A DNA stretch of 8,117 nt from assembly GCA_027306955.1 (NCBI GenBank), contig DAHUXX010000182.1:1-8117 (forward strand), written 5' to 3'. Below the pieces are notes generated by a model. The model worked only from the letters and a program-made list of their open reading frames with translations. It was not told the origin of the DNA and did not search any database. Position numbers and translations under genes: made by a program. This DNA comes from Acetobacteraceae bacterium (GTDB taxonomy: Bacteria; Pseudomonadota; Alphaproteobacteria; Acetobacterales; Acetobacteraceae). This document shows, piece after piece, positions 1 through 6,189 of this stretch. The number at the start of each line of letters is the position of its first letter. The first letter of the stretch is position 1.

Positions 1-621
1 CTCGCCCGCCGCCGCCTCGCCCGGCGCCGCCTCGCGCGGCGCGAACCGCTCCAGCACCACGCCGTTCGGCACCACGCGCGACCGCTCCGGCCGCACCCCG
101 GCCGCCAGCAACCGCTCGCGCAGCACCGCCGTCACCGGCAGCGCGAGGTCGGCGGCGCGCCACACGTAGCCCTCGCAGCGCCGCGCCAGCGCCCGGAGCC
201 TGAGCCCGCCATGCTTCGCGCGTTCCTCGGCCAGCGGCCCGTTGACCTCGAGGAAGAAGCGGATGCCCCGGCGCCGCGCCAGCCAGGCACCGGCGAGGTA
301 GTAGAGGTTGTAGCGCTCGTAGATCAGGTCCGGCTTCAGCGCGTCGCAGGCTCGCGCCAAACGCCGATAGGCCGGAAGGTTGTAAGCGAGCTCGGCCAGC
401 TCCCCCACGGCGCCCGGCAGCAGCCGCCTCAGCCGCGCCACCCGCGCGCTCTCGCCGACGAACCCCGACTGCTCGTAGAACCCGGGCCCGACCACCACCA
501 CCTGGTGGCCCAGCGCCCGCAATGCCGCCACCAGCTCCTCGACATGCACGCTCTGCCCGTCACGCGACTGGATGCGATGGCTGTAGAGGATGCGCAAACG
601 GACCTCGATGCCTGGAAACAT
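1..621 (-). CDS. Glycosyltransferase, GT4-like (partial, C-terminus off the left edge)
   Basis: The first 207 codons of a GT-B glycosyltransferase read on the minus strand into the window edge. The N-terminal Rossmann-like domain is recognisable: a first strand and nucleotide-sugar-family opening at residues 9-24 (LRILYSHRIQSRDGQS), an HVEEL helix (26-30), a second strand VVVVGPG (41-47), the acceptor-side strand PDLIYERYN (97-105), FLEVNGP (123-129), and the interdomain strand VVPNGV (183-188). This matches family 4 enzymes that transfer sugars to glycans, lipids or secondary products in the cytoplasm; the C-terminal donor-binding domain (normally to about 380-400 aa) is missing, so donor and acceptor cannot be assigned. 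The visible part ends in an A/E/G-rich low-complexity stretch (197-207), coded by an imperfect GC-rich repeat. The start is uncertain: ATG at 621 has no clear Shine-Dalgarno, while TTG at 597 (residue 9) is preceded by GAGG at 5-nt spacing and would give the typical LRILYSHRI start. The gene is divergent from rpmB, 128 bp away. Confidence 0.82.
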   Translation of the reverse strand, partial: MFPGIEVRLRILYSHRIQSRDGQSVHVEELVAALRALGHQVVVVGPGFYEQSGFVGESARVARLRRLLPGAVGELAELAYNLPAYRRLARACDALKPDLIYERYNLYYLAGAWLARRRGIRFFLEVNGPLAEERAKHGGLRLRALARRCEGYVWRAADLALPVTAVLRERLLAAGVRPERSRVVPNGVVLERFAPREAAPGEAAAGE

Positions 622-686
622 CGCATCTAGGCTGGTTGCCGACGCCGCTGGAAGGGGCGACGCAGCCCAGCCCCGCGCCCGCGCGC

Positions 687-715
687 TTGACGGGCGGGAG
701 CGGCTTTGGAATAAG
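687..715 (+). promoter_or_regulatory. Putative sigma70-type promoter of rpmB
   Basis: TTGACG (687-692) and AATAAG (710-715) are separated by 17 bp, giving 5/6 and 4/6 matches to the -35 and -10 consensus. Transcription would start near 722, leaving a leader of about 28 nt before the rpmB ATG. It lies in the 128-bp gap between the divergent glycosyltransferase and rpmB, where a promoter is expected. This is a sequence match only. Confidence 0.45.
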
Positions 716-749
716 CCCGGCCTTCTTCCACGCTACCGAGGGTTCCCCG

Positions 750-1043
750 ATGTCGCGCCGCTGCGAGATCACCGGCAAGTCCGTGCTGGCTGGCAACAAC
801 GTCAGCCACGCCAACAACAAGACGCGCCGGCGTTTCCTGCCCAATCTGCAGCCTGCCTCGCTGCTGTCCGACGCGCTCGGCCACACCGTGACGCTGCGCC
901 TGTCCACGCGCGGCATCCGCACCGTGGAGCGCAACGGCGGCATCGACGCCTTCCTGCTCGCCACGCCGGACCGCAAGCTGCAGCCCGAGGCGCTGGCGCT
1001 GAAGCGGCGCATCCTGCGCGCCGCGGCGAAAAAGGCAGCCTGA
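750..1043 (+). CDS. rpmB: 50S ribosomal protein L28
   Basis: A 97-residue basic protein, the usual length of alphaproteobacterial L28, a component of the large ribosomal subunit. Family signatures are the N-terminal MSRRCEITGKSVLAGNNVSH (residues 1-20), followed by ANNKTRRRFLPNLQ (21-34), then the beta-rich RLSTRGIRTVERNGGIDAFL segment (about 51-70) and a lysine/alanine-rich tail ending AAAKKAA. The ATG at 750 is chosen because the family homology begins there and a GAGGG motif (738-742) sits 7 nt upstream; the same frame is open back to 522 but codes nothing recognisable. Only one Cys is present near the N-terminus, so a CxxC zinc site is not supported. It is a single-gene unit, divergent from the glycosyltransferase and convergent with aroKB, with 33 bp between the stop codons; its last codons form part of the aroKB terminator. 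Confidence 0.97.
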   Translation: MSRRCEITGKSVLAGNNVSHANNKTRRRFLPNLQPASLLSDALGHTVTLRLSTRGIRTVERNGGIDAFLLATPDRKLQPEALALKRRILRAAAKKAA

Positions 1044-1061
1044 CGTCCTGGGGCGTCAGGC
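1029..1061 (-). terminator. Intrinsic terminator of aroKB, overlapping the end of rpmB
   Basis: A perfect 8-bp stem (GCCTGACG at 1038-1045 with CGTCAGGC at 1054-1061) encloses an 8-nt loop. Read on the minus strand, the stem is followed by TGCC and then five T residues (1033-1029), the form of a rho-independent terminator for aroKB. The left arm includes the rpmB stop codon (1041-1043), and the T tract is the complement of the rpmB Lys-Lys codons. On the plus strand no T run follows the stem, so it would be a weak terminator at best for rpmB. Confidence 0.7.
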
Positions 1062-1076
1062 CCGAGACCCACTTCC

Positions 1077-2765
1077 CTAATCCGCGCAGCCCGACCCGCG
1101 CAGGACCGCCAGGACGGCGTCCGGCGGGACGTCCGTGCTCGTGAACGCCTGGCCGATGCCGCGCGCGAGCACGAATGCCAGCTTGCCGTCGCGCACCTTC
1201 TTGTCGCGCGCCATGTGCCCGACCAGGCGCTCCGCCGAGAGGCGGCGGTTCAGATGTCCCATCGTCGCCGGCAGGCCGCACGCCTCCACGTGCGCCTCGA
1301 CCCGCTCGGCCAGCGCCGCATCGCAATGCCCGAGCCTGGCCGAAAGCCGGAACGCCAACCCCAGCCCCACCGCAACCGCCTCGCCATGCAGAACCTGGCC
1401 GTAGCCGCACTCCGCCTCGAGTGCGTGCCCGAAGGTGTGGCCGAGGTTCAGCAGCGCGCGGCCGTCGTTCGGCTTTTCCTCGCGCTCGTCGTCGCCGACC
1501 ACGCGGGCCTTGAACGCGCAGGCGCGCCACACCGCCTCCGTCTGTGCCGCGGCATCGCCCGCGAGCAGGGCGGAGGCGTTGGCCTCGCACCAGGCGAAGA
1601 ACGGCGCGTCGCCGATCAGCCCCGCCTTGGCAATCTCGGCATAGCCGGCGCGCAACTCCCTCGGCGGCAGCGTGGCCAGCGCCGAAACATCCGCCAGCAC
1701 CGCCCGCGGCTGATGGAACGCGCCGAGCAGGTTCTTGCCCTGGCGCATGTTGATCCCGGTCTTGCCGCCGACGCTGGAATCCACCTGCGCGAGCAGCGTC
1801 GTCGGCACCTGCACGAAGGGCAGGCCGCGCAGGACGGTCGCCGCCGCGAAGCCCGCGAGGTCGCCCACCACGCCGCCGCCGAGCGCGATCACCGCGGTCC
1901 GCCGCTCCACCCGCCGGTCGAGCAGGTCACCGGCCAGCGCCAGATACGCCTCGGGGGATTTCGTCGTCTCTCCGGCCCGCACCACGAGCGGCTCGCCGGT
2001 CTCGAAGCCGGCCTCCGCCAGCCCCGCCACGAGCGCCGCGGCATGCAGCCCGGCGACGTGTTGGTCCGTGACCACCACCGCTCGGCGCTGCGGCAACACC
2101 GGGCCGAGCAGGCTGCCTGCCTTGGCCAGCAGCCCCTCGCCGACGATCACGTCGTAACCACCGCTCGACAGCGCGACCGGCATGCGCCGCGGCGGTCGGT
2201 GTTCCACCAGCGCCCGCAGCACCGTCTCGGTCGTCGTCTCCGGCGGCTCGTCGCCGCAATCGACCGTGATGTCGGCCTCGGCATAGATCGGATAGCGCGT
2301 CGCCATCAGCCGCCGCAGCACCGTCTCCGGGTTGTCGGCGTTGAGCAGCGGCCGGTGCGTGCGGTGCGCCACGCGTCGCAGCAGCACCGGCAGCGTCGAG
2401 CGCAACCAGATGGAGACGGCGCTGGCGCGGATGGTCGCGCGCGTCTCTGGATCCATGTAGGCGCCGCCGCCGGCGGCGAGCACGATCGGCTCGGCGCCCA
2501 GCAGCCGCCTGATCACCCGCTTCTCGCCGTCACGGAACGCCGCCTCGCCGAAGCGCGCGAAGATCTCCGCGATCGAACACCCCGCCGCCTGCTCGATCTC
2601 CAGGTCGGCGTCGCGGAACGGCAGGCCGAGCCGCGCGGCGAGCCGCCGCCCGATCGAGGTCTTCCCCGCCCCCATGATCCCGACCAGCACGATACTGCGC
2701 CCAATTGGCGGGACCAACCCGGCCGCCGGCGCTGTGGTCGCGGCAAGGACGCTGTCGTCGTTCAT
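1077..2765 (-). CDS. aroKB: Bifunctional shikimate kinase / 3-dehydroquinate synthase
   Basis: A 562-residue fusion of two cytoplasmic shikimate-pathway enzymes. Residues about 24-190 are shikimate kinase (shikimate + ATP to shikimate 3-phosphate): P-loop GIMGAGKTS (29-37), DAD (52-54) for magnesium and shikimate, FR (77-78), GGGAYM (99-104), the lid segment RTHRPLL (135-141) and RYPIY (157-161). Residues about 196-562 are 3-dehydroquinate synthase (DAHP to 3-dehydroquinate, NAD- and metal-dependent): NAD-binding GGGVVGDLAGF (296-306), PTTLLAQVDSSVGGKTGIN (321-339), and metal-ligand candidates E377 (AEIAK), H443 (GHTFGH) and H460 (HGE), all present. The two enzymes catalyse non-consecutive steps (5 and 2), and such fusions are known in Acetobacteraceae; elsewhere they are usually adjacent genes. 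The domains are joined by a short linker (about 185-196) without stop or frameshift. The ATG at 2765 has AGAGG (2773-2777) 7 nt upstream. The gene is divergent from xerD and convergent with rpmB. Confidence 0.96.
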   Translation of the reverse strand: MNDDSVLAATTAPAAGLVPPIGRSIVLVGIMGAGKTSIGRRLAARLGLPFRDADLEIEQAAGCSIAEIFARFGEAAFRDGEKRVIRRLLGAEPIVLAAGGGAYMDPETRATIRASAVSIWLRSTLPVLLRRVAHRTHRPLLNADNPETVLRRLMATRYPIYAEADITVDCGDEPPETTTETVLRALVEHRPPRRMPVALSSGGYDVIVGEGLLAKAGSLLGPVLPQRRAVVVTDQHVAGLHAAALVAGLAEAGFETGEPLVVRAGETTKSPEAYLALAGDLLDRRVERRTAVIALGGGVVGDLAGFAAATVLRGLPFVQVPTTLLAQVDSSVGGKTGINMRQGKNLLGAFHQPRAVLADVSALATLPPRELRAGYAEIAKAGLIGDAPFFAWCEANASALLAGDAAAQTEAVWRACAFKARVVGDDEREEKPNDGRALLNLGHTFGHALEAECGYGQVLHGEAVAVGLGLAFRLSARLGHCDAALAERVEAHVEACGLPATMGHLNRRLSAERLVGHMARDKKVRDGKLAFVLARGIGQAFTSTDVPPDAVLAVLRGSGCAD

Positions 2766-2800
2766 CCGCGAGCCTCTAGCACGCCGGCGGCGATTGCACC

Positions 2801-2818
2801 CAGCCGGATTGCCGGCTG
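2801..2818. repeat. Short perfect inverted repeat in the aroKB-xerD gap
   Basis: CAGCCGG (2801-2807) and CCGGCTG (2812-2818) form a perfect 7-bp stem with a 4-nt loop ATTG. It lies 35 bp upstream of the aroKB start and 91 bp upstream of the xerD start, where an operator or leader hairpin for either gene could sit. No T tract follows in either direction, so it is not an intrinsic terminator. In DNA this GC-rich such repeats arise easily by chance. Confidence 0.3.
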
Positions 2819-2909
2819 CGGCGCCAGCCGCCCCATGCTACGAATCAGCGATGCGCCGCATCCTGTTCCGCAGCCGGACTCTCGGCGGCCCGCCCGACCG
2901 GCGACTCGC

Positions 2910-3803
2910 ATGACCGGCGCGCGCCACGTCGAGGCCTTCCTCGAGATGCTCGCCGCCGAACGCGGCGCCGCGCGCAACACGCTGCTCGCCTATCGCCGCG
3001 ACCTCGAGGCGTTCGCGGCCTTCGCCGCCGGCCGCGGCGAGGATCTTGCCGCCGCCACCGAGGCAACACTGCGCGCCTTCCTCGCCCAGCTGGAAGCGTC
3101 CGGCATTGCCGCCCGCAGCGCGGCCCGGAAACTCTCGGCACTGCGCCAGTTCCATCTGTACCTGCTGCGCGAGCGGGTGCGCCCCGACGACCCCACGCTC
3201 AACCTCGATTCCCCGCGCCTGCCGAGCCGCCTGCCCAAGCTGCTCTCGGAGAACGAGGTGGACGCGCTGCTCGCCGCTGCTCGCGCCCTGCCCGAGGCCG
3301 GCGAGGCCGCCACCATGACCGTGGCGCTGGAACTGCTCTACGCGACGGGCCTGCGCGTCTCCGAACTGCTCGGCCTGCGCCGCGTGGCGCTGGCCACCGA
3401 GGGCCGCATGCTCCTGGTGCGCGGCAAGGGGGGCAAGGACCGCATGGTCCCGCTCTCGGACGCGGCGCGGGAAGCCGCGAGGGCGCTGCGGGCCGAGGGT
3501 CCCTGGCTGTTTCCCGGCCGCGACCCTGCCCGCGCGCTCACCCGCCAGGCGTTCTGGCTGATGCTGAAGCGCACGGCGCTGGCGGCCGGCATCGACCCCG
3601 CCCGCGTCTCGCCGCACGTGCTGCGCCACGCCTTCGCCAGCCACATGCTGGCCCGCGGCGCCGACCTGCGCTCCCTGCAGCTTCTGCTCGGCCACGCCGA
3701 CATCGCGACCACCGAGATCTACACCCATGTCCAGGCCGAACGCCTGGCCCGGCTGGTGGAGGCCCATCACCCCCTCGCCAAACGCGGGACAGAGCCCCCC
3801 TGA
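2910..3803 (+). CDS. xerD: Site-specific tyrosine recombinase XerD
   Basis: A 297-residue tyrosine recombinase; with XerC it resolves chromosome dimers at the dif site near the septum. The N-terminal core-binding (SAM-like) domain covers about residues 1-90, with the family motif NTLLAYRRDLEAF (23-35), and the catalytic domain about 108-285. All six catalytic positions are visible: R149 (ATGLRVSEL), K173 (GKGGKDR), H236 and R239 (HVLRH), H262 (LGHADI) and nucleophile Y271 (IYTHV), with the 26- and 9-residue spacing of E. coli XerD. The order PKLLSENEVDALL (109-121) and the length favour XerD over XerC, integrases or shufflons. The ATG at 2910 aligns with the family start but lacks a good Shine-Dalgarno; an in-frame ATG at 2835 would add 25 Pro/Arg-rich residues and seems less likely. 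The frame stays open far upstream (to 1215) through the antisense of aroKB, so automatic callers could overextend it. accA follows 32 nt downstream. Confidence 0.94.
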   Translation: MTGARHVEAFLEMLAAERGAARNTLLAYRRDLEAFAAFAAGRGEDLAAATEATLRAFLAQLEASGIAARSAARKLSALRQFHLYLLRERVRPDDPTLNLDSPRLPSRLPKLLSENEVDALLAAARALPEAGEAATMTVALELLYATGLRVSELLGLRRVALATEGRMLLVRGKGGKDRMVPLSDAAREAARALRAEGPWLFPGRDPARALTRQAFWLMLKRTALAAGIDPARVSPHVLRHAFASHMLARGADLRSLQLLLGHADIATTEIYTHVQAERLARLVEAHHPLAKRGTEPP

Positions 3804-3835
3804 CCGTCGCGCCGCAAGGTGCTAGCCCCCCGCGC

Positions 3836-4804
3836 ATGCGACATTTCCTGGATTTCGAAAAGCCGATCGCCGAGCTCGAGGCCAAGATCGAGGAGCTGCG
3901 GCAGATGTCCGAGCCGCAGGGGCCGGAGGGCGGCATCAACATCGCCGACGAGGTCGGCCGCCTGTCCGCCAAGGTGGAGCGGGAGCTGCGCGGCACCTAT
4001 GCGCGCCTCACCCCCTGGCAGAAAACGCAGGTCGCCCGCCACCCGGACCGGCCGAAAGCAAAAGCCTACGTCGCGGGCCTGATCACCGAGTTCACCCCGC
4101 TCGCTGGCGACCGCGCCTTTGCCGACGATGCCGCCATCGTGGGTGGCATCGGAAGGTTCCGCGGCCGCGCCGTGGTGGTGCTCGGCACCGAGAAAGGCTC
4201 CGACACCGAGAGCCGGGTCGCGCATAATTTCGGCATGAGCCGGCCAGAGGGCTACCGCAAGGCGAGGCGGCTGATGGAGCTGGCCGGGCGCTTCAGCCTG
4301 CCGGTGCTGAGCTTCGTGGACACGTCCGGCGCCTTCCCGGGCATCGACGCCGAGGCGCGCGGCCAGGCGGAGGCCATCGCGCGCTCGATCGACGCCTGCC
4401 TCGCCGCGCCCGTGCCGCTGGTCGCCACCATCGTGGGCGAGGGTGGATCGGGCGGGGCCATCGCGCTCGCGGCCGGCGACGCGGTGCTGATGCTGGAGCA
4501 CAGCATCTATTCCGTGATCTCGCCCGAGGGCTGCGCCGCGATTCTGTGGAAGGACCAGGCCCGGGCCGCCGCCGCCGCCGAGGCTTTGAAGCTGACCGCC
4601 GAGGATCTGCGCCGCCTGCGCCTGATCGACCGCATCATCGCCGAGCCGCTGGGCGGCGCGCATCGCGACCCGCAGGCCGCGGTCGCCGCGGTGGGCGACG
4701 CGATCGCGCTGGCGCTGGCCCCACTCGCCGAACTCGACGGCACCGCGCTGCGCACCCGCCGCCGCGACAAGTTCCTGGCCATCGGGCACGACACGCTGAT
4801 CTGA
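3836..4804 (+). CDS. accA: Acetyl-CoA carboxylase carboxyltransferase subunit alpha
   Basis: A 322-residue AccA. With AccD it forms the carboxyltransferase that moves CO2 from carboxybiotin on AccB to acetyl-CoA, giving malonyl-CoA, the first committed step of fatty acid synthesis in the cytoplasm. The N-terminal segment RHFLDFEKPIAELEAKIEEL (2-21) is the typical coiled family start, which fixes the ATG. Conserved blocks of the crotonase-like carboxyltransferase fold follow: LTPWQKTQVARHPDRP (58-73), NFGMSRPEGYRKARRLMELA (131-150), DTSGAFPGIDAEARGQAEAI (162-181), the oxyanion-hole loop GEGGSGGAIALA (201-212) and SPEGCAAILWKD (229-240). The length is normal and no key block is missing. Only a distant AAGGT (3816-3820, 15 nt away) could serve as ribosome site. 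With 32 nt between it and xerD on the same strand, co-transcription with xerD is likely. Its stop lies 24 nt from the convergent P450 stop, with no convincing terminator between. Confidence 0.97.
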   Translation: MRHFLDFEKPIAELEAKIEELRQMSEPQGPEGGINIADEVGRLSAKVERELRGTYARLTPWQKTQVARHPDRPKAKAYVAGLITEFTPLAGDRAFADDAAIVGGIGRFRGRAVVVLGTEKGSDTESRVAHNFGMSRPEGYRKARRLMELAGRFSLPVLSFVDTSGAFPGIDAEARGQAEAIARSIDACLAAPVPLVATIVGEGGSGGAIALAAGDAVLMLEHSIYSVISPEGCAAILWKDQARAAAAAEALKLTAEDLRRLRLIDRIIAEPLGGAHRDPQAAVAAVGDAIALALAPLAELDGTALRTRRRDKFLAIGHDTLI

Positions 4805-4828
4805 CGGGGCGCAAGGCGCTCGTTCACT

Positions 4829-6016
4829 TCACGCCGGGACCAGCCGCAGCGGCAAAGCGCGTAGCCCGCGCAGCGTGTTGTTGTGCCGCCGCACCGCGGG
4901 GCCGGCAGGCTCCAGCCGCGCGAAGCGGCGGGCCAGCGCCGCCAGCACCGCTTCGCCCTCCATCCGCGCGAGCACCTGGCCCACGCACATGTGGATGCCG
5001 GCACCGAAGCCGACATGGCCGGCGGCGTTGCGGCCGATGTCGAACCGGTCCGGCGCCTCCCAGCGCCGCGGATCGCGGTTGGCGGCGGCGAGGAACATCA
5101 GCACCTTCGCGCCCTCGGGCAGCGGCGTTCCGCCCAGCTCGACAGGCCGCGAGGTGGTGCGGAAGAAGGTCTGCACCGGACTCTCGTAGCGGATCGCCTC
5201 CTCGAACGCGCCGCGCGCCAGCGCCGGGTTGGCGTGCAGCTTCGCCCATTCGCCGGGATGCGCGGCGAAGGCGGCGAGTGCCGCGCCGATGCCGTTCACC
5301 GTCGTGTCCACCCCGGCCGAGAGCAGCGCCTTGACCAGCAGGGGCGCCTCCTCGGCGCCGATTTCGCCGCGATCCGCCGCCGCGTAGATCGCCGTGCCGA
5401 ACCCTTCCGCCACCAGCGCGCCGCGCGCCGACTGGCGCGTCACCCATTCGTTGAGCGGCGGCAGCTCCGCGAGCGAGGCCTCCAGCAGATCGTTACGAGG
5501 CCCCATCGAGTTGAACACGAAATTACCATAGGGCAGCAGGCTCTCCCGCCCCTCCTGCCCCATGCCCAGCGCGTCGGGGAAAACGGTCAGCGGAAAGGCC
5601 TCGGCAATGTCGCGGATGCCGCAGCACAACTCGCGCGCGGCCAGGCGTTCGGCCAGCGCCTCGGCCTCGGCGGCGAAGCGGGGCCGCAACGCACGCAGCG
5701 CCGCCGGGGAAAGCACCTGGTTCAGCACCTCGCGCCGGTGCGTGTGCAGCGGCGGATCGGTCTCCAGCACCAGGCTCGGGCCGCGAAGGGGCGGATGTGT
5801 CTTGTAATCGGTGACGCCGACGCCGCGGCTGGAGACGAAGCTCTCCCAGTCCGTGAGCATGGCGTGGATCTCGGCATGCCGGCCCGTGGCGTAGCAGCCG
5901 TAGCGCGGCAGGAACACCACCGGCGCGCTCTCGCGCACCAGCGCGTAGCCGGGATACGGGTCCTCGAAGAACGCGGCGGAAAACGGGTCCAGGTCCAGCG
6001 ACGGGATATCGGGCAC
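4829..6016 (-). CDS. Cytochrome P450, CYP199-like (aromatic acid monooxygenase candidate)
   Basis: A 395-residue soluble class I bacterial P450 with no membrane anchor. Signatures: I-helix AGVDTT (234-239) with acid-alcohol pair D237/T238, K-helix ExxR E273-R276, SRPVELGG near 289-296, NRDPRRW (313-319), and the heme loop FGAGIHMCVG (337-346) with heme-ligating C344. Many stretches match what I remember of the CYP199A enzymes (4-methoxybenzoate demethylase/hydroxylase): SSRGVG (62-67), VFPDALG (145-151), GRESLLPYG (156-164), SPVQTFFRTT (279-288), NNTLRGL (379-385). Residues corresponding to carboxylate-contacting R92, S95 and S247 of CYP199A4 appear kept (R78, S81, S233), but R243 and S244 are K229 and A230, so the substrate may differ. 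The start is GTG at 6016, supported by GGGGAGG (6022-6028) 5 nt upstream; an open frame continues to ATG 6181 without family similarity. No ferredoxin or reductase lies in the window. It is divergent from the MFS gene. Confidence 0.9.
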   Translation of the reverse strand: MPDIPSLDLDPFSAAFFEDPYPGYALVRESAPVVFLPRYGCYATGRHAEIHAMLTDWESFVSSRGVGVTDYKTHPPLRGPSLVLETDPPLHTHRREVLNQVLSPAALRALRPRFAAEAEALAERLAARELCCGIRDIAEAFPLTVFPDALGMGQEGRESLLPYGNFVFNSMGPRNDLLEASLAELPPLNEWVTRQSARGALVAEGFGTAIYAAADRGEIGAEEAPLLVKALLSAGVDTTVNGIGAALAAFAAHPGEWAKLHANPALARGAFEEAIRYESPVQTFFRTTSRPVELGGTPLPEGAKVLMFLAAANRDPRRWEAPDRFDIGRNAAGHVGFGAGIHMCVGQVLARMEGEAVLAALARRFARLEPAGPAVRRHNNTLRGLRALPLRLVPA

Positions 6017-6021
6017 GGTTG

Positions 6022-6028
6022 CCTCCCC
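6022..6028 (-). promoter_or_regulatory. Shine-Dalgarno deciding the GTG start of the P450
   Basis: On the minus strand GGGGAGG is followed by 5 nt and then GTG at 6016. It is the strongest ribosome site in the region, and the P450 similarity (PDIPSLDLDPF...) begins directly after this codon. It outweighs the upstream ATG at 6181, which would add 55 residues with no family match. Confidence 0.75.
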
Positions 6029-6040
6029 AGGATGGCGTTG

Positions 6041-6070
6041 ACTGTAGTGGGCCGGCCTGAACAGCGCCAA
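6041..6070 (-). promoter_or_regulatory. Possible sigma70-type promoter of the P450
   Basis: On the minus strand TTGGCG (6070-6065) and TACAGT (6046-6041) stand 18 bp apart, each matching the consensus at 4 of 6 positions, and lie 24 bp or more upstream of the GTG start. The same 173-bp divergent gap also holds the GC-rich palindrome CCGGCGCCGG (6082-6091). The match is weak and no clear promoter was found for the opposite MFS gene. Confidence 0.25.
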
Positions 6071-6189
6071 GCAGGGCGCCGCCGGCGCCGGACGTCCCGC
6101 GGTGCGCCGCCCGGGGCATGCCGGCTGCCCGGTTTTCGCGTCCCCCCGCGTATGGACAGGTTCGCCCGCCGCGTCCGACACTGAAAGCG

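Noticed and set aside
1..40. GC-rich direct repeat (GCCGCCTCGC at 11-20 and 26-35) as a regulatory or mobile repeat.
   Set aside because: It lies inside the glycosyltransferase frame and simply codes an Ala/Glu/Gly-rich low-complexity stretch.
1215..2909. A plus-strand frame open from 1215 through to the xerD stop at 3803 (862 codons), upstream of xerD.
   Set aside because: It runs antisense to aroKB, is rich in Arg/Gln/His/Pro without any domain, and reflects the scarcity of stop codons opposite a GC-biased gene. Only the part from 2910 is xerD.
2910..3803. xerD as a phage or integron integrase marking a mobile island.
   Set aside because: Length, motif spacing and the aroKB-xerD-accA setting fit the housekeeping recombinase; no attachment site, tRNA or phage gene is nearby.
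3767..4789. A minus-strand open frame of 340 codons across accA.
   Set aside because: It is antisense to a complete, highly conserved accA; its composition is typical of a shadow frame.
4805..4828. GCGC-AAG-GCGC as a bidirectional terminator between accA and the P450.
   Set aside because: The stem is only 4 bp with a 3-nt loop and no T tract on either side.
6016..6181. ATG at 6181 as the P450 start.
   Set aside because: The 55 extra residues match nothing in the family, and a strong ribosome site precedes the GTG at 6016.
4883..6184. A plus-strand open frame of 433 codons across the P450.
   Set aside because: It is the antisense of a P450 with all catalytic motifs; the translated product has no recognisable domain.
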